Positions 1 through 8,760 of a stretch of 64,000 bases of DNA are shown here, one piece after another (position 1 is the first letter of the stretch; the number at the start of each line of letters is the position of its first letter). The notes under the pieces are model-generated. The model was not told the origin of the DNA and made no database searches. It saw only the letters and a program-made list of their open reading frames with translations. The position numbers and the translations under genes are program-made. The stretch is from Burkholderia sp. SRS-46. Its GTDB lineage: Bacteria; Pseudomonadota; Gammaproteobacteria; Burkholderiales; Burkholderiaceae. The stretch lies in NCBI RefSeq assembly GCF_004343775.1, contig NZ_PTXL01000005.1, positions 124,001-188,000 of the forward strand, written 5' to 3'.

Positions 1-519
1 CTCGATCTTGAAGTACGCGACCTGCTCGATCTCGCGCGCCATCCGCGCGAGGAGCGGCGCGGCCAGCACGGTGCCGCTCGCCGGCGCGTCCTGGATCATG
101 ATCGGGATGTCGAGCGCATCCGACACGCGCGCGTAGAACGCGAAGACCTGCGGCTCGGGCACGCGGAACGTCGCGCCGTGATACGGCGGCATCACCATCA
201 CCATCGACGCGCCGAGATCCTGCGCGCGGCGGCTGCGCGCCGCGCAGACGTCCGAGCTGTAGTGCGACGTCGTCACGATCACCGGCACGCGGCCGGCGAC
301 GTGCTCGACGATCGTGCGCGTGAGCACGTCGCGCTCGTCGTCGGCGAGCGCGAACTGCTCGGAGAAGTTCGCGAGCATGCACAGCCCGTCCGAGCCCGCG
401 TCGATCATGAAATCGACCGCGCGCGTCTGGCTCTCGAGATCGAGCGCGCCGGTGTCGGTGAACGTCGTCGGCACGACGGGGAAAATGCCGCGATAGCGCG
501 GCGAACGGCTGGATGTCAT
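1..519 (-). CDS. Dihydrodipicolinate synthase-family aldolase/dehydratase, probable 2-keto-3-deoxy-L-arabonate dehydratase (partial)
   Basis: The gene runs leftward off the window, so only the first 173 residues are present. The N-terminus (GIFPVVPTTFTDTGALD) and the TSHYSSD and MPPYHG segments are typical of the DapA/N-acetylneuraminate lyase TIM barrel. The fragment ends at YFKIE, where this family carries its Schiff-base lysine. It lies 28 bp downstream of an IlvD/EDD sugar-acid dehydratase on the same strand. That pairing matches the non-phosphorylative L-arabinose pathway, in which the acid dehydratase makes 2-keto-3-deoxy-L-arabonate and this enzyme removes a second water to give alpha-ketoglutarate semialdehyde. 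The exact substrate is inferred from the partner; another keto-deoxy sugar acid is possible. Confidence 0.75.
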   Translation of the reverse strand, partial: MTSSRSPRYRGIFPVVPTTFTDTGALDLESQTRAVDFMIDAGSDGLCMLANFSEQFALADDERDVLTRTIVEHVAGRVPVIVTTSHYSSDVCAARSRRAQDLGASMVMVMPPYHGATFRVPEPQVFAFYARVSDALDIPIMIQDAPASGTVLAAPLLARMAREIEQVAYFKIE

Positions 520-547
520 GGTTCGGGTTCCGGTCGGGCAGGCACGC

Positions 548-2299
548 TCAATGCGAATGGCTCGGCACCGCCGCGCCGCGCTGGCCGACGAGGAAGTCGA
601 GATCGCAGCCTTCGTCGGCCTGCAGCACGTGGTCGAGATACAGGCGCGCATAGCCGCCCTTGCCGAGCTGCCCCGCGACGCCGGGCGCGGCGGCCGGATC
701 GACGTCCGACAGCCGGTGTTGCAGCTCCTCGTCGCTGATGTCGAGATGCAGCGTGCCCGCGTCGCAGTCGAGCTCGATCCAGTCGCCGCTGCGCACCGCC
801 GCGAGCGGCCCGCCCGCCGCCGCTTCCGGCGCGACGTGCAGCACCACCGTGCCGTATGCGGTGCCGCTCATCCGCGCGTCGGAAATCCGCACCATGTCCT
901 TCACGCCCTGCCGCAGCAGCTTCGGCGGCAGCCCCATGTTGCCGACCTCGGCCATGCCCGGATAGCCGCGCGGCCCGCAGTTCTTCAGCACCAGCACCGA
1001 GCTCGCGTCGACCTCGAGCGCTTCGTCGTTGATCGCGGCCTTGTAGTGATCGATGTTCTCGAACACCACCGCGCGGCCGCGATGCTTCAGCATTTCGGGG
1101 CTCGCCGCCGACGGCTTGAGCACCGCGCCGCGCGGCGCAAGGTTGCCGCGCAGGATGCGAATGCCGCCGTCCGCGATCAGCGGCCGGTCGAGCGGGCGGA
1201 TCACCTCGTCGTCGTGGTGCGGCGCTTCGCGCACGTTCTCCCACAGCGACTTGCCGTTCACGGTCAGCGCATCCGGGTGCGGCAGCAGCCCGCCTTCGCC
1301 GAGCCGGCGCAGCACCGCGGGCAGGCCGCCCGCGTAATAGAACGCTTCCATCAGGAAGCGGCCCGACGGCATCAGGTCGACGATCGTCGGCGTGTCGCGG
1401 CCGATGCGCATCCAGTCCTCGAGCTCGAGCGGCACGCCGACGCGCCCCGCGATCGCCTTCAGGTGGATCACCGCGTTGGTCGAGCCGCCGATCGCCGCGT
1501 TCGCGCGAATTGCGTTCTCGAACGCGGCGCGCGTGAGCACCTTCGACAGCACGAGCCCTTCGAGCGCCATCTCGACGATGCGGATGCCCGACATGTGCGC
1601 GAGCACGTAGCGCCGCGCATCGACGGCCGGGATCGCCGCGTTGTGCGGCAGCGTGACGCCGAGCGCCTCCGCGAGGCACGCCATCGTCGACGCGGTACCC
1701 ATCGTGTTGCAGGTGCCGGCCGAACGCGACATCCCCGCCTCGGCCGACAGGAAGCGATGCAGGTCGATCTCGCCGGCCTTCAGCGCTTCGTGCAGCTGCC
1801 ACACGGCGGTGCCGGAGCCAATGTCCTTGCCGTCGAGCTTGCCGTTCAGCATCGGCCCGCCCGACACGACGATCGCCGGCACGTCGCAGCTCGCCGCGCC
1901 CATCAGCAGCGCGGGCGTGGTCTTGTCGCAGCCGGCGAGCAGCACGACCGCGTCGATCGGGTTGCCGCGGATCGCCTCCTCGACGTCCATCGACGCGAGA
2001 TTGCGCGTGAGCATCGCGGACGGCCGCAGGTTCGACTCGCCGTTCGAGAACACCGGGAACTCGACCGGAAAGCCGCCCGCCTCGTGGACGCCGCGCTTCA
2101 CGTGCTCCGCGATCTTGCGGAAGTGCGCGTTGCACGGCGTCAGCTCCGACCACGTATTGCAGATGCCGACGATCGGCCGGCCGTCGAATTCGTGATCGGG
2201 AATGCCCTGGTTCTTCATCCAGCTCCGGTACATGAAGCCGTTCTTGTCCGTCGTGCCGAACCATTGGGCGGAGCGCAGCTTGGGCTTGGTTACCGACAT
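548..2299 (-). CDS. IlvD/EDD-family sugar-acid dehydratase, probable L-arabonate dehydratase
   Basis: The 583-residue protein has the full length of this iron-sulfur dehydratase family. The three cluster cysteines are visible: Cys56 (TPCNAHF), Cys124 (GCDKTTP) and Cys197 (TCNTMG). Lys126 sits where the family has a carbamylated, Mg-binding lysine, and SDARMSGTAYG near residue 480 carries the catalytic serine. It would dehydrate an aldonate to its 2-keto-3-deoxy acid in the cytoplasm. It heads an operon with the DapA-like gene to its left and is divergent from a LysR regulator. Spacing and motifs fit L-arabonate dehydratase better than dihydroxyacid dehydratase (IlvD), but substrate choice among pentonates and hexonates is not proven. 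Confidence 0.85.
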   Translation of the reverse strand: MSVTKPKLRSAQWFGTTDKNGFMYRSWMKNQGIPDHEFDGRPIVGICNTWSELTPCNAHFRKIAEHVKRGVHEAGGFPVEFPVFSNGESNLRPSAMLTRNLASMDVEEAIRGNPIDAVVLLAGCDKTTPALLMGAASCDVPAIVVSGGPMLNGKLDGKDIGSGTAVWQLHEALKAGEIDLHRFLSAEAGMSRSAGTCNTMGTASTMACLAEALGVTLPHNAAIPAVDARRYVLAHMSGIRIVEMALEGLVLSKVLTRAAFENAIRANAAIGGSTNAVIHLKAIAGRVGVPLELEDWMRIGRDTPTIVDLMPSGRFLMEAFYYAGGLPAVLRRLGEGGLLPHPDALTVNGKSLWENVREAPHHDDEVIRPLDRPLIADGGIRILRGNLAPRGAVLKPSAASPEMLKHRGRAVVFENIDHYKAAINDEALEVDASSVLVLKNCGPRGYPGMAEVGNMGLPPKLLRQGVKDMVRISDARMSGTAYGTVVLHVAPEAAAGGPLAAVRSGDWIELDCDAGTLHLDISDEELQHRLSDVDPAAAPGVAGQLGKGGYARLYLDHVLQADEGCDLDFLVGQRGAAVPSHSH

Positions 2300-2419
2300 C
2301 GTCAGTCCTGTATGAGACGGGGATATCGGCGAAGTCTAGAAAGAATTCTGATAACCTACCAATGACGTTTTGAACGTCTCCCATATTACTTTCGACATCG
2401 ATATAAACCCGGAGCCGCC

Positions 2420-3370
2420 ATGCCCGATCGCGCCCCGTGGGGAATCCGCACCCGCCTGAAGACGCGCCAGCTGCTGCTGGTCGTCGCGCTCGCCGACGAA
2501 GGCAGCATCCATCGCGCGGCGGCGGCGCTGAACATGACGCAGCCGGCCGCATCGAAGCTGCTGCGCGAGCTGGAGGACGCGATCGGCGCGCTGCTGTTCG
2601 AGCGCCTGCCGCGCGGGATGCGGCCGACGCTGTACGGCGACGCGCTGATCCGCCATGCGCGCGCGGCGCTCGGCAGCCTCGACCAGGCCCGCGAGGAGCT
2701 GGCCGCGCTGAAGGCCGGGCAGCTCGGGCACGTCGCGCTCGGCGCGATCACGTCGCCGGGGCTGCGCGTCGTGCCGCCGGCGGTCGCCGCCGTGAAGGGG
2801 ACGCATGCGGGCGTGCACGTGTCGGTCGAGATCGACACGAGCAACGTGCTGCTCGAGCGGCTCGCGCAGGACAAGCTCGACATCGTGCTCGGCCGGCTGT
2901 CCGCCGAGCACGACAAGCTGCACCTGCGCTACGAGCCGCTCGCCGGCGAGCCGGTCGCCGCGGTCGTGCGGCCCGGGCATCCGCTGCTGGGCCGCGCGCC
3001 GCTCGCGCTCGCCGACGCGCAGCGCGCCGCGTGGGTCGTGCCGCCGGCCGGCAGCGTGCTGCGCCACCGCTTCGAGCTGATGTTCCAGCGCGCGAGCCTC
3101 GCGCCGCCGGCGAACGTCGTCGAAACCGCCGCGCTGCTGTTCATCACGCGCGTGCTCGAGCAGAGCGACATGATCGCGGTGCTCGCCGAAGAGGTCGCGC
3201 GCTATTACGCGGGGCACGGCATCGTCGCGATGCTGCCGCTGGAGATGGATTGCCGGATGGACGATTTCGGGCTCATCACGCGCACCGACCGGCTGTATTC
3301 GCCGGCGGCGGCGGTGATGGCCGACGCGATCCGGGCGGCGGCGCGGGAGGTTTACGGCGTGGCGCTGTGA
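2420..3370 (+). CDS. LysR-type transcriptional regulator (GbpR-like) of the sugar-acid operon
   Basis: The 316-residue protein has a LysR helix-turn-helix near residues 29-50 (GSIHRAAAALNMTQPAASKLLRELE) and a C-terminal effector-binding domain. The N-terminal extension before the helix-turn-helix and its wording resemble GbpR-type regulators of sugar uptake and oxidation. It is divergent from the dehydratase operon across a 120-bp spacer, the usual layout for a LysR regulator controlling its neighbour. The inducer is probably a sugar or sugar acid of that pathway; this is inference from position. Confidence 0.85.
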   Translation: MPDRAPWGIRTRLKTRQLLLVVALADEGSIHRAAAALNMTQPAASKLLRELEDAIGALLFERLPRGMRPTLYGDALIRHARAALGSLDQAREELAALKAGQLGHVALGAITSPGLRVVPPAVAAVKGTHAGVHVSVEIDTSNVLLERLAQDKLDIVLGRLSAEHDKLHLRYEPLAGEPVAAVVRPGHPLLGRAPLALADAQRAAWVVPPAGSVLRHRFELMFQRASLAPPANVVETAALLFITRVLEQSDMIAVLAEEVARYYAGHGIVAMLPLEMDCRMDDFGLITRTDRLYSPAAAVMADAIRAAAREVYGVAL

Positions 3371-3428
3371 CGTTGCCGTCGTGGCAACCCGTCGCGATGC
3401 ACGCCCCCGCGCGCCTTTGCACCACCCG

Positions 3429-3452
3429 ATATTTCAATTATTATTGAAATAT
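3429..3452. promoter_or_regulatory. Probable ArsR operator, a perfect 10-bp inverted repeat
   Basis: ATATTTCAAT and ATTGAAATAT flank a 4-bp TTAT centre, and the right arm runs into the first two bases of the arsR ATG. The AT-rich dyad stands out in a high-GC context and is where an ArsR repressor would block its own operon. As(III)-dependent release is known for the family, not shown here. Confidence 0.75.
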
Positions 3453-3792
3453 GGAAACGAATGCTGTCGTCCGCGCGCTCGGCGCCCTGGCCCAGGAATC
3501 CCGGCTCGCAATCTTTCGCCTTCTCGTGGAAGCGGGCCCCGACGGGCTGCCGGCGGGCCAGATCGCCGAACACCTGGGCATCGCCCCGTCGTCGCTGTCC
3601 TTTCACATGAAGGAACTGACCCATGCGAGCCTCGTCACGGTCGAGCCGCGCGGGCGCTACATGATCTACGCCGCCCATTACGCGGCCATGAACGACCTGC
3701 TGGGCTACCTGACCGAAAACTGCTGCGGCGGCAATCCGTGCCTGCCGGCCGAAGCGGGCAGCTGCAAGCCCTCGAAAATGCGCGCGTCGTGA
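3451..3792 (+). CDS. arsR: ArsR-family arsenic-responsive repressor
   Basis: The 113-residue winged-helix protein has the ArsR core (ALAQESRLAIFRLLVEAG, then AEHLGIAPSSLSFHMKELTHASLV as the recognition helix). The classical ELCVCDL metal site in the recognition helix is absent. Instead, cysteines cluster at the C-terminus (Cys91, Cys92, Cys97 and Cys105 in ENCCGGNPCLP and GSCKP), as in ArsR variants that bind As(III) elsewhere in the fold. It is the first gene of arsR-arsC-acr3-arsH and overlaps its own palindromic operator. Role: repress the operon until arsenite or antimonite binds. Confidence 0.9.
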   Translation: METNAVVRALGALAQESRLAIFRLLVEAGPDGLPAGQIAEHLGIAPSSLSFHMKELTHASLVTVEPRGRYMIYAAHYAAMNDLLGYLTENCCGGNPCLPAEAGSCKPSKMRAS

Positions 3793-3841
3793 CACGCCCG
3801 CGCGCCCCTGCGCCGGTCGCACCCCAGCGAGGCACCCGCCG

Positions 3842-4336
3842 ATGACCACCCACGTCCTGATCCTCTGTACCCACAACTCCGCGCGCAGCGTACTCGCGGA
3901 AGGCATGCTCAACCATTGGGCCGCGAAGCTCGGCAAGGACGTCCGCGCGTACAGCGCGGGCAGCGCGCCGAGCGGCCGGCTCAACCGGTTCGCGCTGGAC
4001 GCGCTGACCGCCGCCGGCGTCGACGTCAGCGGATACCGCAGCAAGAGCTGGGACGAGTTCGTCGGCAACGGCGCGCCCGCCATGCGCGTCGTCATCACGG
4101 TGTGCGACGGCGCGGCGGCGGAAGCCTGCCCGTACTGGCCCGGCAGCCCGGTCAAGGTGCACTGGGGCTACGCCGATCCGTCGAACGCGCCGGGCGGCGA
4201 CGCGGGCAAGCGCGTCGCCTTCGCGCTCACGCGCGAGGCGCTCGGCTACCGGATGCTGCAGCTGCTGGCGCTCCCGTTCGATCGCATGAACGACGCCGAT
4301 CTCCGGCAGGCCCTCATCGACATCTCGCAAACCTGA
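3842..4336 (+). CDS. arsC: Arsenate reductase, low-molecular-weight phosphatase type
   Basis: The 164-residue protein has the LMW tyrosine-phosphatase P-loop CTHNSARS with nucleophile Cys9. Redox cysteines Cys88 and Cys96 (TVCDGAAAEACP) sit where the thioredoxin-coupled ArsC of Staphylococcus plasmid pI258 has its relay pair. Asp112 (GYADPS) is the likely general acid. It would reduce arsenate to arsenite for export by the downstream Acr3. It lies 49 bp after arsR in the same operon. A second, unrelated arsenate reductase (glutaredoxin type) lies at 36.4 kb. Confidence 0.92.
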   Translation: MTTHVLILCTHNSARSVLAEGMLNHWAAKLGKDVRAYSAGSAPSGRLNRFALDALTAAGVDVSGYRSKSWDEFVGNGAPAMRVVITVCDGAAAEACPYWPGSPVKVHWGYADPSNAPGGDAGKRVAFALTREALGYRMLQLLALPFDRMNDADLRQALIDISQT

Positions 4337-4415
4337 TGCGCCATGCAGCGGCTTGCCGGACCAGCGCAGGCACGCCGGCCGGGTCGAGCCCCGCCGCCCC
4401 TTACCGAGCCGCCCC

Positions 4416-5486
4416 ATGAACACCTCGAACGTCGCCCCGCCCGGCAACGCCGTCGCGAAGCCCGCCATCAACTTCTTCGAACGCTATCTGACCGTCTGGG
4501 TGGCGCTGTGCATCGTCGCCGGCATCGCGCTCGGCCAGGTGCTGCCCGGCCCGGTCCGGGAGATCGGCCGGATGGAATACGCGCAGGTCAATCTGCCGGT
4601 CGGGTTGCTGATCTGGGTAATGATCATCCCGATGCTCGTCAAGGTCGACTTCGGCGCGCTGCATGAAGTGCGCCAGCACGTCAAAGGCATCGGCGTCACG
4701 CTCGTCGTGAACTGGCTCGTCAAGCCGTTCTCGATGGCGTTGCTCGGCTGGCTGTTCATCAAGCAGATCTTTGCGCCGATGCTGCCCGCCGACCAGCTCG
4801 ACAGCTACATCGCAGGCCTGATCCTGCTGGCCGCCGCGCCGTGCACGGCGATGGTGTTCGTCTGGAGCCGGCTGACGGGCGGCGATCCGCTGTTCACGCT
4901 GTCCCAGGTCGCACTGAACGACAGCATCATGGTGATCGCGTTCGCGCCGCTGGTCGGGCTGTTGCTCGGCATGTCCGCGATCACCGTGCCGTGGGGCACG
5001 CTGCTCACGTCGGTGGTGCTCTACATCGTCGTCCCGGTGATGCTCGCGCAGCTCTGGCGCAAGCGGCTGCTCGCGAAGGGACAGGCGGCGTTCGATGCCG
5101 CGATGACGAAGATCGGCCCGTGGTCGATCGCCGCGCTGCTGGCCACGCTGGTGCTGCTGTTCGCGTTCCAGGGCGAAGCGATCCTGAAGCAGCCGCTGGT
5201 GATCGCGCTGCTCGCGGTGCCGATCCTGATCCAGGTGTTCTTCAATTCGGCGCTCGCCTACTGGCTCAACCGCGCCGTTGGTGAACAGCACAACGTCGCG
5301 TGCCCGTCGGCGCTCATCGGCGCCTCCAATTTCTTCGAGCTGGCGGTCGCGACCGCGATCAGCCTGTTCGGCTTCCATTCCGGCGCGGCGCTGGCCACCG
5401 TCGTGGGCGTGCTGATCGAAGTGCCGGTGATGCTGCTGGTGGTGCGCATCGTCAACCGGTCCAGGGGCTGGTACGAACGGGCCTGA
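4416..5486 (+). CDS. acr3: Arsenite efflux permease Acr3
   Basis: The 356-residue membrane protein has about ten hydrophobic segments and the ACR3 signature [14 protein letters not shown], with the conserved Cys143. It exports As(OH)3 across the inner membrane using the proton gradient. I chose ATG 4416, which begins [13 protein letters not shown]; an in-frame extension 63 bp upstream would add 21 arginine-rich residues unlike the family. It sits between arsC and arsH in the operon. Confidence 0.93.
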   Translation: MNTSNVAPPGNAVAKPAINFFERYLTVWVALCIVAGIALGQVLPGPVREIGRMEYAQVNLPVGLLIWVMIIPMLVKVDFGALHEVRQHVKGIGVTLVVNWLVKPFSMALLGWLFIKQIFAPMLPADQLDSYIAGLILLAAAPCTAMVFVWSRLTGGDPLFTLSQVALNDSIMVIAFAPLVGLLLGMSAITVPWGTLLTSVVLYIVVPVMLAQLWRKRLLAKGQAAFDAAMTKIGPWSIAALLATLVLLFAFQGEAILKQPLVIALLAVPILIQVFFNSALAYWLNRAVGEQHNVACPSALIGASNFFELAVATAISLFGFHSGAALATVVGVLIEVPVMLLVVRIVNRSRGWYERA

Positions 5487-5506
5487 GCAAACACGAGGAC
5501 GAACCC

Positions 5507-6229
5507 ATGACCGACCGCCTGAACGACCTGCCGCAACTCGACGCCACACTGTTTCGCGTGCCGGACGCCAGCCAGTTGCGCGCGGCGTCGCCGTCCGCCC
5601 ATCCGCCCCGCTTCCTGCTGCTGTACGGGTCGCTGCGCGAGCGCTCGTTCAGCCGCCTGCTGATCGAGGAAGCCGCGCGCCTGCTCACGGCGATGGGTGC
5701 CGAGGTACGCGTCTTCAACCCGAGCGGCCTGCCGCTGCCCGACGACGCGCCGGAGCACCACCCGAAGGTCGTCGAACTTCGCGAACGCGTCCAATGGTCC
5801 GAGGGGATGGTGTGGTGCTCGCCGGAACGGCACGGCGCGATGACGGGAATCATGAAATCGCAGATCGACTGGATTCCGCTGTCGGTCGGCGCCGTTCGCC
5901 CGACCCAGGGGAAAACGCTCGCCGTCATGCAGGTGAGCGGCGGTTCGCAGTCGTTCAACGCGGTGAACCAGATGCGCGTGCTGGGGCGCTGGATGCGCAT
6001 GCTGACCATCCCGAACCAGTCGTCGGTCGCGAAGGCCTTCATGGAATTCGACGAGGCCGGCCGGATGAAGCCGTCCGCGTATTTCGATCGCGTGGTGGAC
6101 GTGATGGAGGAATTGGTCAAGTTCACGCTGCTGACTCGCGACATCGGCCCGTATCTGGTCGACCGGTACAGCGAGCGCAAGGAAAGCGCCGACGCGCTGT
6201 CGAAGCGCGTGAATCAAGCGTCGATCTGA
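5507..6229 (+). CDS. arsH: ArsH NADPH-dependent FMN oxidoreductase, organoarsenical resistance
   Basis: The 240-residue flavodoxin-like protein has the FMN phosphate loop [13 protein letters not shown] and the ArsH-typical segments [21 protein letters not shown] and [16 protein letters not shown]. Family members oxidise trivalent organoarsenicals such as methylarsenite to less toxic pentavalent forms with NADPH and FMN. The start ATG 5507 follows the acr3 stop by 20 bp and has GAGGA upstream. It closes the arsenic operon; the next gene is convergent. Confidence 0.93.
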   Translation: MTDRLNDLPQLDATLFRVPDASQLRAASPSAHPPRFLLLYGSLRERSFSRLLIEEAARLLTAMGAEVRVFNPSGLPLPDDAPEHHPKVVELRERVQWSEGMVWCSPERHGAMTGIMKSQIDWIPLSVGAVRPTQGKTLAVMQVSGGSQSFNAVNQMRVLGRWMRMLTIPNQSSVAKAFMEFDEAGRMKPSAYFDRVVDVMEELVKFTLLTRDIGPYLVDRYSERKESADALSKRVNQASI

Positions 6230-6272
6230 AGCCCGGCGAAGCGATGCGGGCCCGGCGCATGCCGCTGCCCGC

Positions 6273-7085
6273 TCACGTCCACCCTTCGAGCCTGAGCGTC
6301 GAGCGCACGAGCCGCTGCTCCTCCTCCTCGATCTCCCGCAGGTCATCGACGCACTGGCGGATATGCTCGCTGGCCGCCTTGCGCGCCTGCTCGGGCAGCC
6401 GGCCCGTGACCGCGTTGAACAGCCGCGCATGCTGGCGGTCGATCTGCTTCTTCATCGGCTCGCGGTGGTACAGGTTGTTCACCGACGCGAACACCGAGCT
6501 GAGCAGCAAATCGGTGAGCGACTGCAGCGTATGGACGAGCACCGGGTTGTGCGACGCCTCGCAGATCGCCAGATGAAACGCGTGGTCGAGCTTCGCGCGC
6601 GCGGCCGGATCGAGATCCCGCGCGTCGGCCGCGACCATCTCGTCATAGCGCCGCGTGATCAGGATGAAATCGGCCGGCGTGCCGCGCAGCGCCGCGAGCC
6701 GCGCCGCCTCGGCCTCGAGCATCCCGCGCACCTCGAACAGGTCGTACAGCGTGCGCGGCTGCGAGCCGAGCAGGTGCATCATCGGCGTGATCTCCCGCTG
6801 CGGGGTCAGGCTCGCGACGAACGAGCCCTTGCCGTGCGTCGTGTCGATGATGCCGCGCGCGTGCAGCAGCTTCATCCCTTCGCGCACGGCCGTGCGCGAC
6901 ACGCCGAGCTTCTCGGTGAGCCGCCGTTCGGACGGCAGCGCCTGCCCGGCCTTCAGCACGCCGTCGACGATCAGCTTCTCGATGCGCTCGGCGACGACGT
7001 CCGCCACGCGCCGCGCGCGGCCTTCCCGATCCTGCGTTTCCATACTGGTATGACCACTTTCAGGTGATGCCGTCGATTCTGCCAT
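6273..7085 (-). CDS. glcC: GntR/FadR-family regulator of the glycolate operon
   Basis: The protein has an N-terminal winged helix (LPSERRLTEKLGVSRTAVREGMKLLHARGI) and a C-terminal FCD all-helical effector domain (residues about 100-250, with the conserved D/H metal-ligand helices). It is divergent from glcDEFG-glcB, the arrangement of GlcC, which senses glycolate. Start: ATG 7085 has AAGGG upstream and gives 270 residues; an internal ATG at 7043 (METQDREG) would give 256 and leave one operator copy directly upstream of it. Either is possible. Confidence 0.85.
   Translation of the reverse strand: MAESTASPESGHTSMETQDREGRARRVADVVAERIEKLIVDGVLKAGQALPSERRLTEKLGVSRTAVREGMKLLHARGIIDTTHGKGSFVASLTPQREITPMMHLLGSQPRTLYDLFEVRGMLEAEAARLAALRGTPADFILITRRYDEMVAADARDLDPAARAKLDHAFHLAICEASHNPVLVHTLQSLTDLLLSSVFASVNNLYHREPMKKQIDRQHARLFNAVTGRLPEQARKAASEHIRQCVDDLREIEEEEQRLVRSTLRLEGWT
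7044..7056. promoter_or_regulatory. Candidate GlcC operator, copy 1 (ACTGGTATGACCA)
   Basis: The core TGGT-ATG-ACCA is the dyad form recognised by FadR/FCD regulators. An identical 13-mer occurs 106 bp away at 7150-7162. The two copies bracket the glcC-glcD divergent promoter region. Confidence 0.65.
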
Positions 7086-7149
7086 AAACCCTTGTCTCTA
7101 TTGGGTTTCATGGTGACGCGAGAAGTCCCTTTCCGATGCTTTCTCAAAA

Positions 7150-7162
7150 ACTGGTATGACCA
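7150..7162. promoter_or_regulatory. Candidate GlcC operator, copy 2 (ACTGGTATGACCA)
   Basis: This is an exact second copy of the 13-bp dyad, about 100 bp upstream of the glcD start. Finding the same uncommon 13-mer twice in one intergenic region supports a regulatory role. Confidence 0.65.
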
Positions 7163-7260
7163 TGTTGGAGGCGTCTGGACACACGCGCGCCGACCCACAA
7201 GAATCCGTCCTTCCGACAGCCCGCGCACGACGCGTGCCGTCAGCATGGCGGAGACACCCT

Positions 7261-8760
7261 ATGAGTTTCATCTACGACGAACGGATCGACGGCGCGCTGC
7301 CGACGGTCGACCGGGGCATGCTCGCCGCCGCGTTGCGCGCGGCGGCGCCCGGGCTCGACGTGCTGCACGAACGCGAGGCCTTGAAGCCGTTCGAATGCGA
7401 CGGCCTCGCCGCGTATCGCACGGTGCCGCTGCTGGTCGTGCTGCCGGCCAGCGTCGACGAGGTGCGCGCGGTGCTGCGCGTCGCGGCCGCGCACGGCGTG
7501 CCGGTGGTCGCGCGCGGCGCGGGCACGGGGCTGTCGGGCGGCGCGATGCCGCTCGAGAAAGGCATCCTGCTCGTGATGTCGAAGTTCAACCGGATCCTGT
7601 CGATCGATGCCGACGCCGGCATCGCGCGCGTGCAGCCCGGCGTGCGCAATCTCGCGATCTCGCAGGCCGCCGCGCCGTACGGCCTCTACTACGCGCCCGA
7701 TCCGTCGTCGCAGATCGCGTGCTCGATCGGCGGCAACGTCGCGGAGAACGCGGGCGGCGTGCACTGCCTGAAATACGGGCTCACGGTGCACAACCTCCTG
7801 AAGGTCGAGATCCTGACGATCGACGGCGACACGCTCACGCTCGGCGCCGACGCGCTCGACGCGCCCGGCTTCGACCTGCTCGCGCTGTTCACGGGCTCGG
7901 AGGGCATGCTCGGCATCGTCACCGAAGTGACCGTGAAGCTGCTGCCGAAGCCGCCGAGCGTGAAAGTGCTGATGGCGAGCTTCGACGACGTCGGCAAGGC
8001 CGGCGGCGCGGTCGCGCGGATCATCGGCGCGGGCGTGATTCCCGGCGGCCTCGAGATGATGGACAACCTCGCGATCCGCGCCGCCGAGGATTTCATCCAC
8101 GCGGGCTACCCGGTCGACGCGCAGGCGATCCTGCTGTGCGAACTCGACGGCGCGGCGAGCGACGTCGACGAAGACGCCGAACGCGTGGCCGCGCTGCTGC
8201 GCGACGCGGGCGCGGCGGACATCCGCGTCGCGCGCGACGAAGCCGAGCGCCAGCGCTTCTGGGCCGGCCGCAAGAACGCGTTCCCGGCGGTCGGCCGCCT
8301 GTCGCCCGACTACTACTGCATGGACGGCACGATCCCGCGCCGCGAGCTGCCGCGCGTGCTCGAAGGAATCGCGGCGCTGTCCGCCGAATACGGGCTGCCG
8401 GTCGCGAACGTGTTCCACGCAGGCGACGGCAACATGCATCCGCTGATCCTGTTCGACGCGAACCGGCCCGGCGAACTCGACCGCGCGGAAGCGCTCGGCG
8501 GCCGGATCCTCGAACTGTGCGTCGCGGTGGGCGGCAGCATCACCGGCGAGCACGGCGTCGGCCGCGAAAAGATCAACCAGATGTGCGTGCAGTTCAACGC
8601 CGACGAGATCACGTTCTTCCACGCGGTGAAGGCCGCGTTCGATCCGCGCGGGCTGCTGAACCCCGGCAAGAACATCCCGACGCTGCATCGCTGCGCCGAA
8701 TTCGGCGCGATGCACGTGCACCGCGGCCAGCTGCCGTTTCCCGACCTGGAGCGCTTCTGA
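7261..8760 (+). CDS. glcD: Glycolate oxidase FAD-linked subunit GlcD
   Basis: The 499-residue protein has the PCMH-type FAD domain (VVARGAGTGLSGGAMPLEKGILL and SIGGNVAENAGGVHCLKYG) and the C-terminal FAD-oxidase domain (NVFHAGDGNMHP, GSITGEHGVGREK). It oxidises glycolate to glyoxylate with GlcE and GlcF at the membrane. ATG 7261 (MSFIYDERIDGALP) is chosen because it gives the family length and has GGAGAC upstream; an upstream in-frame start would add 35 unrelated residues. Its stop overlaps the glcE start. Confidence 0.95.
   Translation: MSFIYDERIDGALPTVDRGMLAAALRAAAPGLDVLHEREALKPFECDGLAAYRTVPLLVVLPASVDEVRAVLRVAAAHGVPVVARGAGTGLSGGAMPLEKGILLVMSKFNRILSIDADAGIARVQPGVRNLAISQAAAPYGLYYAPDPSSQIACSIGGNVAENAGGVHCLKYGLTVHNLLKVEILTIDGDTLTLGADALDAPGFDLLALFTGSEGMLGIVTEVTVKLLPKPPSVKVLMASFDDVGKAGGAVARIIGAGVIPGGLEMMDNLAIRAAEDFIHAGYPVDAQAILLCELDGAASDVDEDAERVAALLRDAGAADIRVARDEAERQRFWAGRKNAFPAVGRLSPDYYCMDGTIPRRELPRVLEGIAALSAEYGLPVANVFHAGDGNMHPLILFDANRPGELDRAEALGGRILELCVAVGGSITGEHGVGREKINQMCVQFNADEITFFHAVKAAFDPRGLLNPGKNIPTLHRCAEFGAMHVHRGQLPFPDLERF

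Noticed and set aside
518..2365. Long plus-strand frame opposite the sugar-acid dehydratase
   Set aside because: Arginine- and histidine-rich text typical of the antisense of a high-GC gene; the minus strand encodes a full family protein with all catalytic residues.
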